From an uncultured Pseudomonadota bacterium (GTDB taxonomy: Bacteria; Pseudomonadota; Gammaproteobacteria; Burkholderiales; JALYOK01), in contig CADEHE010000020.1 in the NCBI GenBank assembly GCA_902826775.1, positions 1-41,163 of the forward strand: 41,163 nt of DNA, in the 5' to 3' direction. The notes below the pieces were generated by a model. The model searched no databases, had not been told where the DNA came from, and was given only the letters and a program-made list of their open reading frames with translations. Below, one piece after another: positions 26,429 to 32,892 of this stretch; position 1 is the stretch's first letter; every line of letters begins with the position of its first letter. A program made the translations under genes and the position numbers.

Positions 26429-27085
26429 ATGACATTCATCTCAATCAACAAGCAATTTGTGGCCAGAGCGGTTATCTCGCTGGCGATGATCGCTTTCGCC
26501 GCAAGCATAAACACCGCTCAAGCCGCACCCACGGTACGTCTAAGCGGTCAAGCAACCGTGGTGTCATTGAGCCAAATTCTGCTGGGCGCGCTAACTTCGC
26601 TTGGCGTTCAGCCCAGCGCGGTCGGCTATTCGGCCCTCTTCAAGGGCCAGGCCTACTTTCCGATCTCATCCGGCGCTATCGACACGGCCACGGCGAAGGG
26701 CGAAATACTGCACTCCGGCGGTTTGCGTCTCGTCGCAGGAAGCACGCGCGTGGAATTGACTGACTTCATCATTGACACAATCAGCACGCCACGCTTAACC
26801 GGCCTAGTGACTGCGAATGGCGACGTGGTTGGTCGCATCCCGCTGTTTAACCTCGGTTTACCGCAACTAAGTCTCCCGCTCGCGCCGCATGGGCGCCGAT
26901 TGATCGTGCCAAACGTTACGGTCACTCTAACCCAGGAAGCAGCGAACGCTCTGAACGGCGCGTTCAACATCAATGCCTTCCATCCGGGCTTCAATGTCGG
27001 TGAAGCCAAAGTATCGGCGTGGATTCGCGGCGGGCTTGGCGCCTCCTATCTGCACCTGCCGCGCCCCGGCGACGATTGGCGCTAG
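26429..27085 (+). CDS. secreted beta-rich protein, HtaA-like by eye
   Basis: This 218-residue protein has a strong AAGGAGA ribosome site and a Sec signal peptide (ISLAMIAFAASINTAQA, cleavage near residue 32). The mature part alternates short strands: EILHSGGLRLVAGSTRVELT, LTGLVTANGDVVGRIPLFNL and a late NVTVTLTQEAANALNG segment. The layout recalls HtaA-type domains of secreted haem-binding proteins, but I see no haem ligands I could assign, so this stays a guess. It follows the DUF4397 gene closely and precedes the tRNA gene. Confidence 0.75.
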   Translation: MTFISINKQFVARAVISLAMIAFAASINTAQAAPTVRLSGQATVVSLSQILLGALTSLGVQPSAVGYSALFKGQAYFPISSGAIDTATAKGEILHSGGLRLVAGSTRVELTDFIIDTISTPRLTGLVTANGDVVGRIPLFNLGLPQLSLPLAPHGRRLIVPNVTVTLTQEAANALNGAFNINAFHPGFNVGEAKVSAWIRGGLGASYLHLPRPGDDWR

Positions 27086-27243
27086 CTGGGTCTGCGCAAA
27101 GTACTAAGCCTACGGCGCCCAGTGCTGATTCTTGATCGCCTCCGCTTACCCCAGTGGTCGTTGCGCCAGGCCGCGCAAATTACAGTGTGGTCACTTCACG
27201 CCTGGGTTAGTCGTGATTCGCGAGGTCCGTCTGGGGAGTTTGA

Positions 27244-27249
27244 TATAAT
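27244..27249 (+). promoter_or_regulatory. -10 box of the tRNA-Arg gene
   Basis: A perfect TATAAT lies 9 bases before the mature tRNA 5' end, placing the start a few bases upstream of the gene. The -35 region is weak. Confidence 0.55.
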
Positions 27250-27258
27250 TCAAGCCTT

Positions 27259-27335
27259 GCGCCCGTAGCTCAGTTGGATAGAGTACCTGGCTACGAACCA
27301 GGGGGTCGTGGGTTCGAATCCTGCCGGGCGCGCCA
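27259..27335 (+). tRNA. tRNA-Arg (anticodon ACG)
   Basis: This 77-nt tRNA has acceptor arms GCGCCCG / CGGGCGC, discriminator G and an encoded CCA. The D-arm contains AGCTCAGTTGGATAGAG. The anticodon stem CCTGG / CCAGG encloses CTACGAA, so the anticodon is ACG (27293-27295). The T-loop is GGTTCGAATCC. ACG becomes ICG after A34 deamination and reads CGU, CGC and CGA. Confidence 0.97.
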
Positions 27336-27342
27336 GTAAATC

Positions 27343-27380
27343 AAGCGGTTAGATCAAAACGGTCTGGCCGCTTTTCTTTT
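27343..27380 (+). terminator. intrinsic terminator after tRNA-Arg
   Basis: A 13-base-pair stem (27343-27355 with 27361-27373, including G-U pairs; core AAGCGG / CCGCTT) closes the loop AAAAC and runs into TTCTTTT. It starts 8 bases after the tRNA CCA. Confidence 0.8.
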
Positions 27381-27456
27381 GCCTGGAAAGATCTTTGGGA
27401 GCTTTGCCCCGGCGGATCGTGCTTAGACGAGCGGTCCGTCGTGGCATTCGAGATTT

Positions 27457-28296
27457 CTACAGGAGAACACCCGAACCCGCCGCGCAAAGAATGACGAGAA
27501 TGAAGGCGATGGGAACAAGCGGGTGAATGTTGTTCAGCAGGCGAAATAGGTTGCACAAAAGCCCCACGATAAACTGCGGAGGATTCTTGGGACTCTTTGA
27601 GTACTCCATCGCTGCTTTCACTACGTAGAAAATACCGGTGTTCAATGCAAGCGCAGCCGCGGCTAACAACCCCGAGTTGCGCGGCGCGACCATGTAATTG
27701 CACTTGAGCAGGATGCGCTGCCGGTCTGCCGGGTTGTATTCGCCTTCAACCCAGTGCAGTTCACGGTGAAAGTCGAGCAGACCGAATTCATAGCTGACGA
27801 AAGATTGCTCAATCATGCTGTCGCCAAACACAACCTTGTAGGTTGGGTCCGACTGAAGGTAAATTAGAGCGCGAACTACGGTGCCAAGGGGCAAGAAGCG
27901 CAGATTGCCATCGTAGTGTCTGCTGAATAGACCGTGATCGCCGCCGTAGTCCTTATTGTAGTGCGATATATATAGCTCATCCGTGTGCTGCATCGGCGTG
28001 ATGACGCAATCGGCGCCGCAGTGCTGCCTTATCGCGCCGCAAATCGCGCTGCTGTTGCGAAGCAAATCGATTCGCTGAATTATGTGTGCGGGCAGTTTGC
28101 TTACGTAGACGTGCTTTGACGGCCGCTTGCCTAAATCTTCGCGATAGTGCTCCTCCACCCATTTCACCAATTCGTCTATCTTGCGTCTGCCAGCTATGTC
28201 ATCGAATCGACCCACGCTCGCCGGGAAGCGCCGAAAAGCCCTCGAACGTTGTTCGGATGGCGTCCTGGTCTGATTTAATCCCGCTGCATCATCCAT
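27457..28296 (-). CDS. membrane-anchored 2-oxoglutarate/Fe(II) oxygenase-like protein
   Basis: This 279-residue protein has a soluble domain followed by two C-terminal membrane segments (about 206-226 and 258-276). Within the soluble part, HGLFSRHYDGNLRFLPLGTV supplies His127-x-Asp129, and FHRELHWVEGEYNPADRQRI supplies a distal His (177 or 181) and an Arg (192 or 194). This is the 2-His-1-carboxylate plus Arg layout of 2OG/Fe(II) dioxygenases. The domain has no transport or fatty-acid desaturase histidine boxes. The start codon overlaps the end of the methyltransferase-like gene (ATGGATGA), so the two are coupled. The assignment rests on the motif only; the substrate, perhaps a membrane lipid, is unknown. 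Confidence 0.7.
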   Translation of the reverse strand: MDDAAGLNQTRTPSEQRSRAFRRFPASVGRFDDIAGRRKIDELVKWVEEHYREDLGKRPSKHVYVSKLPAHIIQRIDLLRNSSAICGAIRQHCGADCVITPMQHTDELYISHYNKDYGGDHGLFSRHYDGNLRFLPLGTVVRALIYLQSDPTYKVVFGDSMIEQSFVSYEFGLLDFHRELHWVEGEYNPADRQRILLKCNYMVAPRNSGLLAAAALALNTGIFYVVKAAMEYSKSPKNPPQFIVGLLCNLFRLLNNIHPLVPIAFILVILCAAGSGVLL

Positions 28297-29134
28297 GGTA
28301 GTTGCTCCTTAGGCTAAGAGTCGACAGTGACGAGTACGAACAAAACACCACAAGCGCGTGGATTGCGGCGGCCGCTGCAGTAACAGCGGCAAGCAGCGTG
28401 CCAAGACTCCACGTTTCGCCGGAAGGCAACGCTACCCCAATTAGCGCGCCGGCAATCGTGACGTAGACTGCGGATTGACTTGAGCAGCACGCGGTATTCG
28501 CGCCGTGCTTGCTGGCCGCCAGAAGACGTGCGCCATGGCGGCGCGGCCTGATGGTAGTCTCCATGACCAGAAGCCCAAAGTTCAACACCACGTGCGCGCA
28601 GGCCAGCGCCCACCACTCGCGACGAAACTGCTCGTTGATTAAGGTGCCGCCGAAAGCCATGATATTGCCTACCAACATCGGATGTGAAAGCCAGGAATAT
28701 GGAAAAGTCGTGATGCGCAGCTTGGGGAGGTGAGCCAACTCGTGCCCATAGTAGGTGCGATCTGAACCCAATGCTTTGGCGGCGGCGCAGTTCAGCAGGA
28801 AGCCGAACAGCACCACGGTCAAAGACACGAAATCAATGGGCGCGCCGAAGTAGACGAATGCTAGAGCGCTGAGAGAAACTGACTTCATTGCGATTGCGTC
28901 GCGCTTGAACACGCAGAGCGGTGCCGCGCCGAAGCAATAGGCCAGCGCATAGAGGTAGTAGTGCCAAAAGCTTAAGGAGCCGATCGCAAGGGGCAAGTTT
29001 TCGCTAAACAAACTTACGCCTGCGACCAACGCCACGAATGCCATCCCTGACAGAAATGTCACGTTACCGCGAGTGAGCATACACAGATCGCGAAGTCGCT
29101 TCCTGGCTGAATTCTCGCCGCGAAGCTGATCCAC
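28289..29134 (-). CDS. membrane methyltransferase-like protein (PEMT/ICMT type)
   Basis: This multi-pass membrane protein has the segment TYYGHELAHLPKLRITTFPY, then SWLSHPMLVGNIMAFGGTLI, and, after another membrane helix, LLVMETT. The HPMxxGN...GG...E pattern is that of phosphatidylethanolamine N-methyltransferase and isoprenylcysteine carboxyl methyltransferase families, where it binds SAM. The open frame reaches 29257, but that would overlap the rhomboid gene by 59 bases. A GTG at 29134 with AGAGGA just upstream is the better start, giving about 281 residues. It is cotranslated with the downstream oxygenase-like gene. Family call is moderate; the substrate is unknown. Confidence 0.65.
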   Translation of the reverse strand: MDQLRGENSARKRLRDLCMLTRGNVTFLSGMAFVALVAGVSLFSENLPLAIGSLSFWHYYLYALAYCFGAAPLCVFKRDAIAMKSVSLSALAFVYFGAPIDFVSLTVVLFGFLLNCAAAKALGSDRTYYGHELAHLPKLRITTFPYSWLSHPMLVGNIMAFGGTLINEQFRREWWALACAHVVLNFGLLVMETTIRPRRHGARLLAASKHGANTACCSSQSAVYVTIAGALIGVALPSGETWSLGTLLAAVTAAAAAIHALVVFCSYSSLSTLSLRSNYHG

Positions 29135-29198
29135 CAGTCCTCTGTCAGTGCGCACGCAAGACGATTGGACGAGGCGCCGCAAGCCGCAAAGCCCGACC

Positions 29199-30401
29199 TC
29201 AGTGCACCGAAGCAGTGGACGAAGGCGGCTTTTCACCGGTGGCAATATGAGGCGCATTGCTAGTTACCTCAAGTGCATCGCGGACGCGCTTCGGATCGTT
29301 GCTTCGCAACCTCTCGGCTAGCGACTGTGACGCGTCACCTCGCGACTGGGTGTATATCTTCAAAGCTTCCAAAGCGGGCGCCGATGGCGCGGCGGGATCA
29401 AGCTGCAGTGCGGAGAGTTGCTCAAAGCTTGCGCGATACTCACGCGCGACGTCGAACTCAATTTGCTCTGCCAACTCCTCGAAGGTCGCGCTGCTCTGCC
29501 TGCCTTTGTCCAGGATTTGTTGCCAACGGTTGGTGATGCGCTGGTCATCAAAATGGAATTGAAGTATTGCTTCTCGCGCGTTCAACTCCTCGCGCCATCG
29601 GTAGCTGGGAGGGGGAATAGACCAAACCAATACGATCACTGCAAAGGAATAAGCCCCGGCAGCCGCCCAGCGGCCGCGCCCCATCGCTACGCTGGCATCG
29701 GTCAAAGGGCGGGCAAGCGCCATGCCAGTCAGTGCGCCCGCGATCAAGCCGCCAAAATGTGCCGCATTGTCCACCCCGGGAATCAGCAAACCTAGTATGA
29801 ACGTCGCCGCCGAAAAGAGCGCGGCCCCGCCAAACAACCAGCGAAATTCGATCGGATGCAGCTGGTGGCGCTCGCGCCACAAACAGACCAAGAGCGCACC
29901 ATAGATGCCAAAGACCGCGCCAGAGGCACCGCCGGATACGGCTTTGTCACCTTGCACTATGAGTGACGCGAGATTGCCGGTCAGTCCGCTGGCAAAATAA
30001 GCCAGCAGGAAGCGCAACGAGCCGTACAAGCGCTCGACGAGGCGCCCCGCCTCCCACAGCGCCGCCATGTTCATGGCCAAGTGCACGAGCCCGAAATGCA
30101 AGAACATCGCCGTGCTCAGGCGCCACCACTGCCCATCCTTGGTGGCGGGCCCAAAGCTTGCGCCCCAAGCTAGCTGGACGTTGTTTGGCGAGTGCCAGAG
30201 CGCCGCACCATGCAGAAGCATCGCGCCAAACACGGCGATGTTCATGCATATCAGTGCGACGGTCCCGGGCATACGCGCAACCTTACCGTGCAGCAATTCA
30301 ACGCGCCTTGCTGGGAATTCTCCGGACGGCGTGGCGTGAGTTTCACTCATTTGCGTGCTTGCGCCAGGCACGGCACTGCCCATGCCTAAGCGGCAACACA
30401 T
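29199..30401 (-). CDS. rhomboid family intramembrane serine protease
   Basis: This 400-residue protein has a six-helix rhomboid core with the catalytic dyad Ser160 (GGASGAVFGIYGAL) and His215 (NAAHFGGLIAGALTG). The HxxxN element is His107-Leu-Ala-Met-Asn111, matching the oxyanion position. A hydrophilic C-terminal tail of about 135 residues follows, with charged helices and no known domain. An internal ATG at codon 18 (MSETHATPSGEF) is an alternative start, since neither site has a strong ribosome site. Rhomboids cleave substrate transmembrane helices in the membrane; the target here is unknown. It lies just downstream of the small 30418 gene and just upstream of the methyltransferase-like gene. 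Confidence 0.9.
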   Translation of the reverse strand: MCCRLGMGSAVPGASTQMSETHATPSGEFPARRVELLHGKVARMPGTVALICMNIAVFGAMLLHGAALWHSPNNVQLAWGASFGPATKDGQWWRLSTAMFLHFGLVHLAMNMAALWEAGRLVERLYGSLRFLLAYFASGLTGNLASLIVQGDKAVSGGASGAVFGIYGALLVCLWRERHQLHPIEFRWLFGGAALFSAATFILGLLIPGVDNAAHFGGLIAGALTGMALARPLTDASVAMGRGRWAAAGAYSFAVIVLVWSIPPPSYRWREELNAREAILQFHFDDQRITNRWQQILDKGRQSSATFEELAEQIEFDVAREYRASFEQLSALQLDPAAPSAPALEALKIYTQSRGDASQSLAERLRSNDPKRVRDALEVTSNAPHIATGEKPPSSTASVH

Positions 30402-30417
30402 GCCGTAGAGGTTCGTG

Positions 30418-30720
30418 TCAAACTGCGGTCACGTAAAGACTACGCCTGATGCGACCATAGTCCGCCAGCAGCTCGGCGGAATCGTCGCACGTGGCGATAA
30501 GTTCATCGCGCTTGGAATCAAACTCAGATTGGTCGAACATGGGGCCACTATGAGTAAGTCCGGTCCATGACACCTCGAACGTAGATGAACAAATCACTTC
30601 GTTTTCGCGTGAGGATGCAGGGGCAATGTGAAATCCCGATGACACTTGGCGGAAGCGAGATCTCAGTACTGACGTCACGGCGCGCGGGCGGTTACTAGAG
30701 ACGAAGAACGCTTCAGGCAT
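30418..30720 (-). CDS. small protein of unknown function
   Basis: This 100-residue protein starts at an ATG with AGGAG 7 bases upstream; the open frame continues further upstream but that part has no ribosome site. It has no signal peptide. The C-terminal half (MFDQSEFDSKRDELIATCDD, then SAELLADYGRIRRSLYVTAV) is acidic and helical. The stop lies 17 bases before the rhomboid ATG, so the two are probably one transcript. I do not recognise a family. Confidence 0.6.
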   Translation of the reverse strand: MPEAFFVSSNRPRAVTSVLRSRFRQVSSGFHIAPASSRENEVICSSTFEVSWTGLTHSGPMFDQSEFDSKRDELIATCDDSAELLADYGRIRRSLYVTAV

Positions 30721-31024
30721 CGTGGCTCCTGGCTCGCGGGTCGCTTTGCGCGACGTATGCAGACGCTCGCTCCCCCTCAGAGAACGCCGCGTACTGCTGC
30801 AAACGACTACGCAAATTGATTGACACTTCACCTTAGCGGGGTGGTGTTACAACAGCCTTACACCGTTTTGTCGTTGCGTGACCGTCTCTTTTCACATCGC
30901 GCGGCTGCCGTTATGCCCACGCGATGGCACGCCCGCGTCATCGAAGTGAAGCAATTTCACCGCATCATTTAGGCGTGCGTCGACGCACGCACCTCGTTCC
31001 CAACACATCCGCAAGGAGTCAACG
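30721..31024. other. divergent intergenic region with a perfect palindrome
   Basis: These 304 bases separate the minus-strand 30418 gene from the plus-strand gene at 31025. They hold an exact 18-base palindrome, GCGTGCGTCGACGCACGC (30973-30990), about 35 bases before the next ATG, and a short inverted repeat GTGAA-GCAAT-TTCAC (30946-30960). No gene is seen. The palindrome could be an operator or a 5' leader hairpin. Confidence 0.45.
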
Positions 31025-31615
31025 ATGAACATCCGGTTTCGCACAAACGCATTGGCTGCGCTCGCAATGGCGCTGGCGGCACCCGTGGTGCTTGCCTCCG
31101 AGCATGATCTGCGCTTTGACGGCGCGATCGGCTCTGCCCCCGTCGGCCGTATCAACAACAACGCTACCGCTACCCCAACCTCGGATGATTTCCCGGAAGT
31201 GAACACCATTCACGGCGTGAGCCCGGGCGGTGCGCCTTGGACGATCGCCGAGTTTCGCGCAAGAATCGGCACAGACGGCCGGGCGCGCGCGCGCGGCGAG
31301 GGTTTGCTGCTCTCCGGTGGTAACAATTTTGGTACGCGCGGCGGCCCGCGTCAGGTAGTGCTCTCACTGTTCTGCCGCAGTACGCCGGTGCCGCCTGCGA
31401 CCGCGGGCACACCGATCGGTCCATTCAATTCCGCGTTCGTTGATCTCGACCCGAACGGTGATTTCGAGATCGACAGCGTGTTGCGCGACGCCAACGGCGC
31501 TACGCCGCCCGCACCATGCGGCGACGCCATCGACAACCGGCCCACGTTGCTCATCCGCACTGTGACAAACAGCGCGCCGGGCGCCTGGTTCGCCGCTGGA
31601 GTTTTGAGCCGTTAG
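31025..31615 (+). CDS. secreted protein of unknown function
   Basis: This 196-residue protein has AAGGAG 8 bases before the ATG and a Sec signal peptide (ALAALAMALAAPVVLA, cleavage near residue 24). The mature part is Gly/Asn-rich and includes NTIHGVSPGGAPWTIAEFRA and GGNNFGTRGGPRQVVLSLFC. Two Cys residues (LFC and PCGD) may form a disulfide. I recognise no family. It lies just upstream of the decayed phytase-like gene, which starts 34 bases after the stop, so both may have been one unit. Confidence 0.75.
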   Translation: MNIRFRTNALAALAMALAAPVVLASEHDLRFDGAIGSAPVGRINNNATATPTSDDFPEVNTIHGVSPGGAPWTIAEFRARIGTDGRARARGEGLLLSGGNNFGTRGGPRQVVLSLFCRSTPVPPATAGTPIGPFNSAFVDLDPNGDFEIDSVLRDANGATPPAPCGDAIDNRPTLLIRTVTNSAPGAWFAAGVLSR

Positions 31616-31648
31616 CCCTCAGCAACTTAAGGAAATCGCATTAAAGCT

Positions 31649-32199
31649 ATGCAAGCAATTGGCAAGTCTTTGTTGCAAGGGCCGTTACCGCCGCTGTTTT
31701 GAGCGGGTCGGCAGCAAACACGGCCGAACTAATCGGCTTCGCGCTGATGCCGGCAGGCACTTTTCGCGGTCGGCCCTACTTCCGGTAAATTCGCAGGCCC
31801 AGGCGCCGGCGGTAACGTCTTACCGCTGATCGACAAGCAACCCGTGCAAGGCTTCTCCGAGGCGCTGCACGGGCCGAGCGCGAGCACGTTCTACGTTATG
31901 TCCGACAATGGGTTCGGCACGAAGACCAATTCCGCAGACACGTTGCTGCGCATCTACGCCGTGCGCCCCGAGTTCAAAACCTGGACGGGTAGCGCCGTCG
32001 TCGGCAGGGGCACGGTGCACCCGGCGAACTTCCGCAGTGGGCAAGTACTCCCAGCCTTTACCGAGGCGAGCATCGAGAGTGTGCTGATCCTCGATCCAAG
32101 CACGCAGTGATCAACGATAACAACTACCCGGGCGCCGGCGGGCGCGATCTGAGCTCGGATAGCACCGAGTTCCTAAAGATTCGTCTCGAACACCCTCTG
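31649..32199 (+). pseudogene. decayed phytase-like esterase (PF13449 type)
   Basis: Pieces of a secreted phytase-like esterase appear in order but in different frames. First comes an ATG and short start, then AVTAAVLSGSAANTAELIGF, then, after a frameshift, the long stretch FAVGPTSGKFAGPGAGGNVL and VQGFSEALHGPSASTFYVMS continuing to DNGFGTKTNSADTLLRIY. After TVHPANFRSG comes IESVLILD with a further shift into VINDNNYPG and EFLKIRLEHPL, the family's usual C-terminal block. Family proteins are several hundred residues long, so most of the middle is deleted. At least three frameshifts plus the deletion make a functional product implausible. Confidence 0.75.
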
Positions 32200-32495
32200 G
32201 CCAGAAAGCGGGCGACGATGAGCAGGACGAGCGGTAGTCGCAATCTGGATGGGGTGGAGTTCTTCGCACGCAGGAAAGGCCCATTGCGAACCACATGAAA
32301 CGAAAAGTTCTTCACCGAGAATGTGAATAAGCTGTGCGCAAAGGCCTGAACAACAGCATCAAGCCATTGAGCCTGCACGCAGCTCGTTGGCCTGCTGCGC
32401 TCTTGTACAACAAACTACCCCCTTGGTTCCGGTATCGAACTCAGCGTGTTAGCCTTAGTCTAAAGTCAGCATGCTAACCAGCACCGGAGATCTAC

Positions 32496-32720
32496 ATGGG
32501 CTATTTGTCGAATGACGATTTGTTTGGGCAGCTCGAAGCTTGTATCGCGCGTTACGGCATCAACGGCGGCGTACATGCGTTTGCGCGGCTGGGGTTCGAA
32601 CGTACATGGACGGCCTTCCGACCTTACTCTAAGGTCGAGCCGCCCGCGAAAGCGGATGGTATTGCGTCGCTTCTCAACTTCTTTGAGCCTACGCGCGTCA
32701 CCAATCGTACCGCTACCTAA
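32496..32720 (+). CDS. possible small protein
   Basis: This 74-residue open frame (opening MGYLSNDDLFGQLEACIARY) has GGAG 6 bases before its ATG and no overlapping better frame. It has no signal peptide, membrane segment or recognised domain. It is isolated between the decayed phytase-like gene and the convergent cyanophycin-synthetase-like gene. The ribosome site is its only positive evidence. The roughly 300 bases before it (32200-32495) hold nothing I can identify. Confidence 0.35.
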   Translation: MGYLSNDDLFGQLEACIARYGINGGVHAFARLGFERTWTAFRPYSKVEPPAKADGIASLLNFFEPTRVTNRTAT

Positions 32721-32892
32721 AATGGCTGGCGCGCCGCCTAACACGCAATAGGGTGCTTGAGTGTGTTTTTGCGCGAGTGGGTCGACCGCGCCGCGCGCTG
32801 ACCATCTCTGTTTCGCCGCCGAGAACGGCTCAAGCCCTCTCATACACGACGGGATACTGAAATGCGGCCTTTGGCGCTCGCAAGCTGCCCAA

